Positions 9,674 through 18,140 of a stretch of 64,000 bases of DNA are shown here, piece after piece (positions within the stretch are counted from its first letter, which is position 1; every line of letters starts with the position of its first letter). A program made the position numbers and the translations under genes. Source of the DNA: Bacteroidota bacterium (GTDB lineage Bacteria; Bacteroidota; Bacteroidia; Chitinophagales; Chitinophagaceae); assembly GCA_947487525.1 (NCBI GenBank), contig CANKWR010000002.1, positions 25,389 through 89,388 on the forward strand. Reading direction: 5' to 3'. The notes below the pieces were generated by a model. It was not told the origin of the DNA. It did no database searches and saw only the letters and a list, made by a program, of their open reading frames with translations.

Positions 9674-10258
9674 ATGCAATCATTACAAAAAATCACCAGC
9701 CAATTTATTCCGCTACGCATCGAAAACGTAGATACGGATCAAATTATACCTGCCCGTTTTTTAAAGGCTACGACGAAGGATGGTTTTGGAAAAAACTTAT
9801 TCAGAGACTGGCGTTATGAGAACGACGATGAAACCAAACCCAAAGTAGATTTTGTGTTGAATCAAAAACAATACAGCGGCGCCATATTAGTAGCTGCTAA
9901 AAACTTTGGTTGTGGATCGTCACGTGAACATGCTGCTTGGAGTATTCAAGACTATGGATTTAAAGTAGTGGTGTCTAGCTTTTTTGCAGACATCTTTAAA
10001 AACAATGCGTTGAACAATGGCGTATTGCCTGTAACAGTTTCGGATGCTTTTTTACAGCAAATATTTGCACAGGGTGCTGAAGATACTTTATCGGTGGACT
10101 TGGAAGCACAAACCATTACCATTGATGCAACGGGTGCACAAGAAAAATTCGACATCAATTCATATAAGAAAACCTGTATGCTCAATGGCTATGATGATAT
10201 TGATTACTTGTTAAATATGAAACCTGAAATTGAGGCTTACGAAAAAGCGAATCAATAG
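9674..10258 (+). CDS. leuD: 3-isopropylmalate dehydratase, small subunit
   Basis: The 194-residue swivelling subunit of isopropylmalate isomerase. Recognisable motifs are [15 protein letters not shown] near residue 20 and [13 protein letters not shown] near residue 80, both standard for LeuD. Length is normal for the bacterial family. It starts 9 bp after leuC. Confidence 0.97.
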   Translation: MQSLQKITSQFIPLRIENVDTDQIIPARFLKATTKDGFGKNLFRDWRYENDDETKPKVDFVLNQKQYSGAILVAAKNFGCGSSREHAAWSIQDYGFKVVVSSFFADIFKNNALNNGVLPVTVSDAFLQQIFAQGAEDTLSVDLEAQTITIDATGAQEKFDINSYKKTCMLNGYDDIDYLLNMKPEIEAYEKANQ

Positions 10259-10297
10259 CATCTAAAAACAAAATCGAGAAACGATTAATAAAAAATT

Positions 10298-11413
10298 ATG
10301 CAAAAGAAAATAGCAGTCATCTTAGGAGACGGAATTGGACCAGAAGTAACGCAGCAGTCCATTAAAGTATTAAACACCATTGCAAAGTATTATAATCATA
10401 CATTTAGTTATGAGCATGCGATGATGGGTGCTTGTGCGATTGATGCCACTGGAAATCCCTTGCCGGATGAGACCATTACAATATGTAAGAACAGCGACGC
10501 TATTTTATTTGGTGCCATTGGGGATCCAAAATATGATAACGATCCAAGTGCTAAAGTTCGACCCGAGCAAGGTTTATTGAAACTAAGAAAGGAATTACAA
10601 TTGTTTGCAAATATCCGTCCTGTAACTACCTATGCAGCCTTGCAACACTTAACCCCTTTGAAACCAAAGTTGTTAGAAAATGTAGACTTTGTCATTTATC
10701 GAGAATTAACGGGGGGTATTTACTTTGGAGCAAAAAGTGTAAGTGAGGATGGAACTATTGCCCGTGATGATTGTTCCTACTCAGTTGCAGAAATTGAGCG
10801 TATCGCCCATTTGGCATTTAAGCATGCACAAATCAGAAGAAAAAAATTAACATTAGTAGATAAAGCAAATGTATTAGAAACCTCCCGACTTTGGAGAAAA
10901 GTGGTACAAGACATGGCGTCAGCATATAGCGATGTTGCCGTTGATTATTTATTTGTAGACAACGCAGCCATGCAAATTATTTTAAACCCTGCACAATTCG
11001 ATGTGGTATTAACAGAGAATTTGTTTGGAGATATTATTAGTGATGAAGCATCTGTGTTAGCGGGTTCCTTAGGATTGTTACCATCTGCATCGGTTGGAAA
11101 TACCGTAGCCTTGTTTGAACCCATCCACGGTTCCTATCCGCAAGCCAAAGGAAAAGACATTGCCAATCCTTTGGGCTCTATTTTATCTAGTGCCATGATG
11201 TTGGAACATTTTGGATTAACTACCGAAGCAGCGATTGTGAGAGAAGCAGCTACATGGTGTTTGAATAGTGGTTTTGTAACCAAGGATATTGATCCAATGA
11301 ATAGTTACACGACTACCGCCATTGGGGATTTGATTTGTGAGTTTATTGAGCGACATGCAAAAGGCGAAACACATCCCATTCATGAGCGTTTGCATAAGTC
11401 TACGATTATCTAA
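10298..11413 (+). CDS. leuB: 3-isopropylmalate dehydrogenase
   Basis: A 371-residue NAD-dependent beta-decarboxylating dehydrogenase that turns 3-isopropylmalate into 2-oxoisocaproate. It opens with the MQKKIAVILGDGIGPEV motif, has the arginine-rich substrate site in LRKELQLFANIRP, and carries the metal-site motif NLFGDIISDEAS and the GSLGLLPSAS loop. The length equals that of typical LeuB. It completes the leu block of the operon. Confidence 0.97.
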   Translation: MQKKIAVILGDGIGPEVTQQSIKVLNTIAKYYNHTFSYEHAMMGACAIDATGNPLPDETITICKNSDAILFGAIGDPKYDNDPSAKVRPEQGLLKLRKELQLFANIRPVTTYAALQHLTPLKPKLLENVDFVIYRELTGGIYFGAKSVSEDGTIARDDCSYSVAEIERIAHLAFKHAQIRRKKLTLVDKANVLETSRLWRKVVQDMASAYSDVAVDYLFVDNAAMQIILNPAQFDVVLTENLFGDIISDEASVLAGSLGLLPSASVGNTVALFEPIHGSYPQAKGKDIANPLGSILSSAMMLEHFGLTTEAAIVREAATWCLNSGFVTKDIDPMNSYTTTAIGDLICEFIERHAKGETHPIHERLHKSTII

Positions 11414-11437
11414 ATTAATTCGAATAAAAAAATAATT

Positions 11438-13117
11438 ATGGAACTCAATAAATATTCAAAAACAATTACGTTGGATCCTACGCAACCTGCTGCGCAGGCC
11501 ATGTTTTATGGTATTGGATTAACCGATGCCGATTTACATAAAGCACAGGTAGGTGTTGTGAGCATGGGTTATGATGGCAACACCTGTAATATGCATTTGA
11601 ATGCTTTGGCTGCGGAAGTTAAAAAAAGTGTGTGGGAGCAGGATTTAGTTGGCTTAGTATTTAATACCATTGGAGTGAGTGATGGTATGAGCAATGGTAC
11701 CGACGGTATGCGTTACTCATTGGTGAGTAGAGATGTGATTGCCGATAGTATCGAAACGGTTTGTGGCGCACAATATTATGATGCAGTAATCACCGTTCCG
11801 GGTTGTGATAAAAATATGCCAGGCTCTTTAATAGCAATGGGCAGATTAAATCGCCCTTCCTTAATGTTGTATGGTGGCACGATTGCACCAGGTCATTATA
11901 AAGGACAGGACTTAAATATAGTATCTGCATTTGAAGCATTGGGACAAAAAATAGCGGGGCAATTGGACGAAGCCGATTTTAAAGGCATTGTACAGCATGC
12001 TTGTCCAGGGGCAGGTGCTTGTGGGGGTATGTATACTGCCAACACCATGGCATCGGCTATTGAAGCCTTGGGAATGAGCTTGCCTTATTCATCCAGCAAT
12101 CCAGCATTGAGTGAAGAGAAACAGCAGGAGTGTAAGGATGCAGGTGCAGCAATCAGATTGTTATTAGAAAAAGACATTAAGCCAAAAGACATCATGACGC
12201 GCAAAGCATTTGAAAATGCAGTAGCGGTAATCATGGTATTGGGTGGAAGCACCAACGCGGTAATTCATATGATTGCAATGGCAAAATCGGTTGGCGTTAC
12301 ATTTTCATTAATCGACTTTCAAACCATCAGTGATAAAATTCCGGTACTTGCCGACTTTAAACCATCGGGTAAATATTTAATGCAGGACTTGCATCAATAT
12401 GGGGGTGTACCTGCGGTAATGAAATATATGTTGGCACAAGGATGGTTACATGGTGATTGTTTAACCGTAACTGGAAAAACGATTGCTGAAAATTTAGCAG
12501 CAGCGCCAGATTTAGATTTTGACCAACAAAAAATAATTCTACCTAAAGAAAATCCTATTAAAGCAACTGGACATTTACAAATTATGTTTGGCAATTTAGC
12601 AACAGGCGGAAGCGTTGCAAAAATTTCAGGCAAGGAAGGAGATATGTTTGAGGGACCCGCGCGTGTATTTGATGGAGAACATTCCTTGATTGAAGGGATT
12701 AATTCAAAAAAAATAAAAGAAGGAGATGTCGTAGTAATAAAAAATGTAGGTCCAGTAGGTGCACCAGGAATGCCAGAGATGCTAAAACCAACATCGGCCA
12801 TTATTGGTGCGGGTTTAGGAAAATCGGTGGCTTTAATTACCGACGGAAGATTCAGTGGTGGAACGCACGGGTTTGTAATTGGACATATTACACCAGAAGC
12901 CTACAAAGGAGGATTAATAGGATTGGTTGAAGATGGAGACCTTATTGAATTAAATGTTCCAAACAGAACCATGACTTTAAAAGTGGACGAAGCCACCATT
13001 GCAAAACGACGCGCAGCACAACCGGCACCGGTATTAAAAGTTACCAATGGGGTGTTGTTCAAATATGCAAGACAAGTAAAAGATGCAAGTGAAGGATGTG
13101 TAACGGACGAGCTTTAA
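11438..13117 (+). CDS. ilvD: Dihydroxy-acid dehydratase
   Basis: A 559-residue Fe-S dehydratase acting in valine, leucine and isoleucine synthesis (dihydroxy-acid to 2-oxo acid). Cluster and active-site motifs are present: [11 protein letters not shown] near residue 46, [17 protein letters not shown] near residue 125, and [16 protein letters not shown] near residue 195. The C-terminal [11 protein letters not shown] motif is complete. The stop codon lies inside a strong hairpin and is followed by a repeat-bearing spacer before ilvB. Confidence 0.97.
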   Translation: MELNKYSKTITLDPTQPAAQAMFYGIGLTDADLHKAQVGVVSMGYDGNTCNMHLNALAAEVKKSVWEQDLVGLVFNTIGVSDGMSNGTDGMRYSLVSRDVIADSIETVCGAQYYDAVITVPGCDKNMPGSLIAMGRLNRPSLMLYGGTIAPGHYKGQDLNIVSAFEALGQKIAGQLDEADFKGIVQHACPGAGACGGMYTANTMASAIEALGMSLPYSSSNPALSEEKQQECKDAGAAIRLLLEKDIKPKDIMTRKAFENAVAVIMVLGGSTNAVIHMIAMAKSVGVTFSLIDFQTISDKIPVLADFKPSGKYLMQDLHQYGGVPAVMKYMLAQGWLHGDCLTVTGKTIAENLAAAPDLDFDQQKIILPKENPIKATGHLQIMFGNLATGGSVAKISGKEGDMFEGPARVFDGEHSLIEGINSKKIKEGDVVVIKNVGPVGAPGMPEMLKPTSAIIGAGLGKSVALITDGRFSGGTHGFVIGHITPEAYKGGLIGLVEDGDLIELNVPNRTMTLKVDEATIAKRRAAQPAPVLKVTNGVLFKYARQVKDASEGCVTDEL

Positions 13118-13134
13118 AGCCGGTGGCTTTAAAG
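13112..13134 (+). other. 10-bp perfect hairpin over the ilvD stop codon
   Basis: Positions 13112-13121 pair perfectly with 13125-13134 around a 3-base loop (ggt). The ilvD stop (13115-13117) lies in the left arm. There is no T-run, so an RNA processing or stability element fits better than a terminator. Confidence 0.6.
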
Positions 13135-13250
13135 TGATGAATGAGGAAAAGTAATAATTAATTAAGTATTAATTATTTAGTGATGAAAGCGGAAAAGTAA
13201 TAATTAATTAAGTATTAATTATTTAAAGTGATAAAAGCGGAAAAGTAAAA
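13134..13250 (+). repeat. Tandem repeat of about 47 bp, 2.5 copies, each full copy with an AT hairpin
   Basis: Copies begin at 13134, 13180 and 13228; the third is cut to about 23 bp. The units start gtgat(a/g)aa and share the segment ggaaaagtaa. Both full copies contain a perfect 9-bp inverted repeat (13153-13161 with 13169-13177, and 13199-13207 with 13215-13223) around a 7-base loop. The block fills nearly all of the ilvD-ilvB spacer. Its function is unknown. Confidence 0.8.
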
Positions 13251-13258
13251 AAGAGATT

Positions 13259-14956
13259 ATGGAACAAAAACAATTAACAGGATCACAAGCATTATTGGAA
13301 GCATGTATTGCCGAAGGGGTGAATACCATATTTGGTTATCCAGGTGGCGCCATCATGCCCATTTATGATGCACTGTATGACTATAAAGAAAAATTACAAC
13401 ATATTTTGGTACGCCATGAACAGGGTGGAATACATGCTGGTCAAGGCTTTGCGCGTACCTCAGGAAAAGTGGGTGTGGTATTTGCAACAAGCGGTCCAGG
13501 TGCCACCAATTTAGTCACAGGGCTTGCCGATGCCATGATTGACAGTACCCCCTTGGTTTGTATTACTGGACAAGTGTTTGCCCATTTATTAGGAACAGAT
13601 GCTTTTCAGGAAACGGATGTAATTAATATTACCATGCCGGTAACCAAATGGAATTATCAAATTACGGATGCCGTAGAAATTCCTGCTGTGTTAGCGAAAG
13701 CATTTTATTTAGCAAGAAGTGGAAGACCAGGCCCTGTATTAATAGACATCACTAAAAATGCACAGCTACAAAAATTCGATTACCAAGGTTATACGATATG
13801 TAATCATATTCGATCTTACCGACCAAAGCCAGTGATACGTAAAGAATATATTGATGAAGCGATTGCTTTAATCAACAATGCAAAAAAACCATTGGTGATT
13901 TTTGGCCAAGGGGTAATATTGGGAAAGGCAGAAAAAGAATTTCAAAAATTTATTGAAAAGTCGGGTATGCCAGCGGCATGGACCATTTTAGGATTGAGTG
14001 CTTTGCCAACCGATCATCCGCAGAATGTGGGGATGTTGGGTATGCACGGAAATTACGGACCCAATGTGTTGACCAATGACTGTGATGTATTAATTGCAGT
14101 GGGCATGCGATTTGATGATCGTGTAACAGGAAGGTTAGATAAGTATGCAAAACAGGCAAAGGTTATTCATTTAGATATTGATCCTTCTGAAATTGATAAA
14201 AACGTGAGGGCCGATGTGGGTGTATGGGGTGATTGTAAAGAAACGCTTCCATTGCTTACATTGGGTATTGAACAAAAAGACAGAAGCGAGTGGTTGGCGG
14301 TATTTGCCGATTATACAAAGCAAGAATACGATCAGTGTATTCATCCCGAAATGTACCCAAGTACAGAAGCCATGACCATGGCGGAAGTGATTCGCAATGT
14401 AAATGAAATTACAGAAGGTAATGCAGTGATGGTTACGGATGTGGGGCAACACCAAATGGTGACTTGTAGATACGCCAAGTTTAATCAAACAAGAAGCAAT
14501 GTAACATCTGGAGGCCTTGGTACCATGGGCTTTGGACTACCAGCGGCCATTGGTGCCAAGTTTGGCGCGCAGGATAGAACCGTGATTGCCGTGATTGGGG
14601 ATGGTGGATTTCAAATGACTTTACAGGAATTGGGAACCATCATGCAAACAGGCATTGATGTAAAAATTATGATTTTAAACAATCAGTTTTTAGGCATGGT
14701 CCGTCAGTGGCAGGAATTATTCAATGACAAACGTTATTCATTTGTAGATATTGAAAGCCCGGATTATGTACTGCTAGCAAAATCCTATGGAATAGCCGGC
14801 GCGAAAGTGGAACACCGAAAGGACTTAGTGGATGCAGTGAAAACCATGTTGTCACATAAAGGATCGTATTTGTTGGAAGTGATGGTCGGAAAAGAAAACA
14901 ATGTATTCCCAATGGTACCGCAGGGATGTTCAGTTTCAGAAATCAGACTTAAATAA
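13259..14956 (+). CDS. ilvB: Acetolactate synthase, large (catalytic) subunit
   Basis: A 565-residue thiamine-diphosphate enzyme that condenses pyruvate with pyruvate or 2-oxobutyrate, the first common step of branched-chain amino acid synthesis. The catalytic glutamate is in VRHEQGGIHAGQGFAR (about residue 54). The ThDP/Mg motif GDGGFQMTLQELG lies near residue 446, followed by LNNQFLGMVRQWQELF. FAD-domain motifs such as GMRFDDRVTGRLDKYA are present, as in the biosynthetic (AHAS) rather than catabolic enzyme. The regulatory subunit ilvN follows after 6 bp. Confidence 0.97.
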   Translation: MEQKQLTGSQALLEACIAEGVNTIFGYPGGAIMPIYDALYDYKEKLQHILVRHEQGGIHAGQGFARTSGKVGVVFATSGPGATNLVTGLADAMIDSTPLVCITGQVFAHLLGTDAFQETDVINITMPVTKWNYQITDAVEIPAVLAKAFYLARSGRPGPVLIDITKNAQLQKFDYQGYTICNHIRSYRPKPVIRKEYIDEAIALINNAKKPLVIFGQGVILGKAEKEFQKFIEKSGMPAAWTILGLSALPTDHPQNVGMLGMHGNYGPNVLTNDCDVLIAVGMRFDDRVTGRLDKYAKQAKVIHLDIDPSEIDKNVRADVGVWGDCKETLPLLTLGIEQKDRSEWLAVFADYTKQEYDQCIHPEMYPSTEAMTMAEVIRNVNEITEGNAVMVTDVGQHQMVTCRYAKFNQTRSNVTSGGLGTMGFGLPAAIGAKFGAQDRTVIAVIGDGGFQMTLQELGTIMQTGIDVKIMILNNQFLGMVRQWQELFNDKRYSFVDIESPDYVLLAKSYGIAGAKVEHRKDLVDAVKTMLSHKGSYLLEVMVGKENNVFPMVPQGCSVSEIRLK

Positions 14957-14962
14957 AATTAT

Positions 14963-15565
14963 ATGCAACACAATACTGATAAACAAGAGTACACGATTAC
15001 GGTGTATACCGAAAACCAAGTGGGTTTATTAAATCGTATTGCCATTATTTTTTCACGTCGAAAAATTAATGTGGAAAGCTTAAACACTTCTCCATCGGAA
15101 GTGCCAGGCATACATCGCTTTACCATTGTGGTGATGGAGTCGCGTGATGTGGTGTTGAAAATTGTGCGACAAATTGAAAAACAAGTGGAAGTGTTGAAGG
15201 CCTATTATAATACCAATGATGAAATCGTATGGCAGGAGTTGGCATTGTATAAAGTACTCAGTGATGAAATCACAGAGAAAGTAAAGGTAGAGCGACTATT
15301 AAGAGAGTTTGGTGCAAGGGCAGTAGCCATTCGAAAAGACTTTATTGTATTTGAAACCACCGGCCATAGAGAGGAGACCAATAAATTAATGGAAGCATTG
15401 GCCCCATATGGTTTAGTAGAATTTGTGCGGAGTGCAAGGGTGGCCATTATTAAAGAGAGTGCTGGTTTCCATGAAAAATTAAAAGACTTTGAAAAGCGGG
15501 AGCCAGGAGAGGAAGTTATTGAAAATGAATATTTGGGAAAACGCGAAGCAGTATTCACGATGTAA
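14963..15565 (+). CDS. ilvN: Acetolactate synthase, small (regulatory) subunit
   Basis: A 200-residue ACT-domain protein that activates IlvB and gives valine feedback. The N-terminal ACT domain (EYTITVYTENQVGLLNRIA, about residues 9-27) and INVESLNTSPSEVPGIHRFT are typical. The second half matches the IlvN C-terminal domain. It is longer than the E. coli small subunits (about 90-165 residues), with a charged C-terminal extension after about residue 165. It is separated from ilvB by 6 bp. Confidence 0.94.
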   Translation: MQHNTDKQEYTITVYTENQVGLLNRIAIIFSRRKINVESLNTSPSEVPGIHRFTIVVMESRDVVLKIVRQIEKQVEVLKAYYNTNDEIVWQELALYKVLSDEITEKVKVERLLREFGARAVAIRKDFIVFETTGHREETNKLMEALAPYGLVEFVRSARVAIIKESAGFHEKLKDFEKREPGEEVIENEYLGKREAVFTM

Positions 15566-15667
15566 TGCATAATGATGCAAACAAAAACGCTCAAAAAATT
15601 CCAGTATAAAATATTTTATAAAACAAGCAATCATAAATTTTTACATCTTAATTAAACAACAAGTAAA

Positions 15668-16723
15668 ATGGCAAAGTTAAATTTCGGAGGTACCGAAGAA
15701 AATGTAGTAACTCGTGAGGAGTTTCCATTGGCAAAAGCACAGGAAGTATTAAAAAACGAAACAGTAGCTGTCATTGGTTATGGAGTTCAAGGACCTGGTC
15801 AGGCATTGAACCAAAAAGAAAATGGCATTAATGTAATAGTAGGTCAAAGAAAAAATTCAAAATCTTGGGATAAGGCAGTAGCCGATGGATTCGTTCCGGG
15901 GGAAACCTTATTTGAAATAGAAGCGGCTTTAGAAAAAGGAACCATTATTTGTTATTTATTGAGTGACGCAGCGCAAATTGCGATGTGGCCAACCGTAAAA
16001 AAACATTTAACGCCAGGTAAGGCATTGTATTTTTCTCATGGATTTGGCATTACCTATAAAGAGCAAACCGGCATCATTCCTCCAGCCGATGTGGATGTAA
16101 TATTACTTGCTCCTAAGGGTTCTGGAACCTCCTTAAGAAGAATGTTCTTACAGGGACGAGGCTTAAATAGCAGCTTCGCTATTTTCCAAGACGCAACAGG
16201 TAAGGCATATGACAGGGTAATTGCCTTGGGTATTGCAGTAGGATCGGGCTATTTATTTGAAACCGATTTCAAAAAAGAAGTTTATTCTGATTTAACTGGG
16301 GAACGAGGTACTTTAATGGGCGCAATTCAAGGTATCTTTGCAGCACAATATGAGGTATTGCGTAAAAACGGCCACTCTCCATCTGAATCCTTCAATGAAA
16401 CAGTGGAAGAGTTAACCCAATCATTAATGCCACTGGTTGCAGAAAACGGAATGGACTGGATGTATGCCAACTGTTCAACAACTGCACAACGTGGAGCATT
16501 AGATTGGTGGAAAAAATTCCGTGATGTAACTTTACCTGTATTTTCTGATTTGTACAATAGCGTAGCAACAGGTGCAGAAGCGGCACGTTCAATTGACTTG
16601 AATAGCAAGGACGACTATCGTGCAAAATTAGAACTGGAGTTGGCTGAATTGCATAACAGTGAAATGTGGCAGGCGGGTAGAACGGTACGAAGTTTACGTC
16701 CCGAGAACCAAGCTGGTAAATAA
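15668..16723 (+). CDS. ilvC: Ketol-acid reductoisomerase
   Basis: A 351-residue NAD(P)H enzyme that rearranges and reduces acetolactate or acetohydroxybutyrate. The Rossmann motif is VAVIGYGVQGPGQALNQ near residue 35, then VIVGQRKNSKSW, the loop that contributes to cofactor choice. The GPGQA version in place of the usual SQG(H/R)A is unusual relative to E. coli, though I recall similar forms in other Bacteroidota. The C-terminal helical domain carries the metal-site motif DLTGERGTLMGAI. A 102-bp AT-rich spacer precedes it, so an internal promoter is possible. Confidence 0.95.
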   Translation: MAKLNFGGTEENVVTREEFPLAKAQEVLKNETVAVIGYGVQGPGQALNQKENGINVIVGQRKNSKSWDKAVADGFVPGETLFEIEAALEKGTIICYLLSDAAQIAMWPTVKKHLTPGKALYFSHGFGITYKEQTGIIPPADVDVILLAPKGSGTSLRRMFLQGRGLNSSFAIFQDATGKAYDRVIALGIAVGSGYLFETDFKKEVYSDLTGERGTLMGAIQGIFAAQYEVLRKNGHSPSESFNETVEELTQSLMPLVAENGMDWMYANCSTTAQRGALDWWKKFRDVTLPVFSDLYNSVATGAEAARSIDLNSKDDYRAKLELELAELHNSEMWQAGRTVRSLRPENQAGK

Positions 16724-16776
16724 TGGAGCATGCATTAGGCGATAAGATCGAATAGAAAAATGTGAATGAATAAGCT

Positions 16777-18075
16777 ATGAGTGATGATCAATTAATAAGC
16801 AAGCCTGCACTTGATATTGAAGGAGCGGCCATCAGATTAAAGCCAGTGGTTACCCATACCCCGCTTCAGTTTAATGCCAATTTATCCAGAAAGTATCAGT
16901 GCAGGGTTTTTTTAAAAAGAGAGGATTTGCAAATTGTGCGTTCTTATAAATTAAGGGGCGCGTATAATATGATGAGTCAGTTGACACCCGATCAATTAGC
17001 GAAAGGGGTGGTATGTGCGAGTGCAGGTAACCATGCACAAGGCTTTGCGTATAGCTGTAAAAAATTAAATGTAAAAGGGGTGGTGTTTATGCCTATTCCA
17101 TCACCACAGCAAAAAGTGAATCAAACTAAAATGTTTGGGGAAAATTTTGTGGAAGTGATTTTAGTGGGGGATACATTTGACGATTGTGCCATTGCAGCAA
17201 AAGAATATACAATTGCACACGGCATGACTTTTATTCCTCCATTCGATCATGTATCCATTATTTCAGGACAAGGAACGGTTGGTGTTGAAATTTTGAATGA
17301 TTATAATGTAATCGCCAATGAATCAGGCAGCGAGCTTGGTGGCGCTCCCATTGATTATATATTTATTCCAGTGGGTGGAGGTGGATTAAGTGCAGGGGTA
17401 GGTGCTTATTTTAAACAACATTCCCCTACTACTAAAATTATTGGTTTAGAACCAGCAGGAGCTCCTAGTATGCTTACTGCATTAAAGGAGGGACATCCTG
17501 TTGAATTAGAAAAGATAGATAAGTTTGTGGACGGCGCAGCGGTAAAAAGAATCGGCGATGTGACTTTTGCTGTATGTAAGGATGTAATAGATGACATGCA
17601 TTTAGTACCAGAAGGAAAAATATGCTCCACCATTTTAAAAATGTATAATGAGGAAGCCATTGTAGTAGAACCTGCAGGGGCATTGAGTATTGCAGCTTTG
17701 GATGATTATGCGGCTCAAATAAAAGGAAAAATAATTGTATGTATTGTGAGTGGAAGCAATAATGATATTGCGCGTATGCAGGAGATTAAAGAAAGGTCCT
17801 TGATATATGAAGGATTAAAACATTATTTTTTAATCAAGTTTGCACAAAGGCCAGGGGCATTAAAGGAATTTTTGAATCAAGTATTAGGGCCGGAGGACGA
17901 CATCACCCGATTTGAATATATACAAAAACACAATAAGGAAGCGGGTCCTGCTTTGGTGGGATTGGAATTAAAATCAAATAAAGATTATGAAGTGCTTATT
18001 GAAAATATGAAGCGCTATCAAATCAACTACGAAGAAATCAATAAAGAAGATAATTTATACGGCTATTTAATATAG
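16777..18075 (+). CDS. ilvA: Threonine ammonia-lyase (threonine deaminase)
   Basis: A 432-residue PLP enzyme converting threonine to 2-oxobutyrate, the entry to isoleucine synthesis. The PLP lysine is K58 in RSYKLRGAYNM, and the phosphate-binding glycine loop is VGGGGLSAG. After the catalytic domain (about residues 1-330) comes one ACT-like regulatory unit, beginning about LKHYFLIKFAQRPGALKEF. E. coli IlvA (514 residues) has two such units; this is the shorter single-unit form. Placement between ilvC and thrA supports a biosynthetic role. Confidence 0.94.
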   Translation: MSDDQLISKPALDIEGAAIRLKPVVTHTPLQFNANLSRKYQCRVFLKREDLQIVRSYKLRGAYNMMSQLTPDQLAKGVVCASAGNHAQGFAYSCKKLNVKGVVFMPIPSPQQKVNQTKMFGENFVEVILVGDTFDDCAIAAKEYTIAHGMTFIPPFDHVSIISGQGTVGVEILNDYNVIANESGSELGGAPIDYIFIPVGGGGLSAGVGAYFKQHSPTTKIIGLEPAGAPSMLTALKEGHPVELEKIDKFVDGAAVKRIGDVTFAVCKDVIDDMHLVPEGKICSTILKMYNEEAIVVEPAGALSIAALDDYAAQIKGKIIVCIVSGSNNDIARMQEIKERSLIYEGLKHYFLIKFAQRPGALKEFLNQVLGPEDDITRFEYIQKHNKEAGPALVGLELKSNKDYEVLIENMKRYQINYEEINKEDNLYGYLI

Positions 18076-18094
18076 TTGTTGTAAATAATTGTAA

Positions 18095-18122
18095 GCATAC
18101 TATTATAAAATTAATAGTGTGC
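18095..18122 (+). other. 11-bp hairpin in the ilvA-thrA spacer
   Basis: Positions 18095-18105 pair with 18112-18122 over eleven bases with one G-T wobble, around a 6-base loop. No T-run follows. It occupies the 65-bp spacer and could influence read-through into thrA or mRNA stability. Confidence 0.45.
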
Positions 18123-18140
18123 TAGTAAAATAATAGGTGT

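Noticed and set aside
12394..12801. Minus-strand open frame of 135 codons within ilvD
   Set aside because: It lies entirely inside a highly conserved gene on the other strand and has no recognisable motif.
13134..13250. CRISPR-like array in the ilvD-ilvB spacer
   Set aside because: The copies are directly adjacent without unique spacers, and no cas genes are present.
15566..15667. Short palindromes (tgcat/atgca and ataaaatattttat) between ilvN and ilvC
   Set aside because: Stems of 5-7 AT pairs are expected by chance in DNA this AT-rich, and no T-run or conserved motif supports a function.
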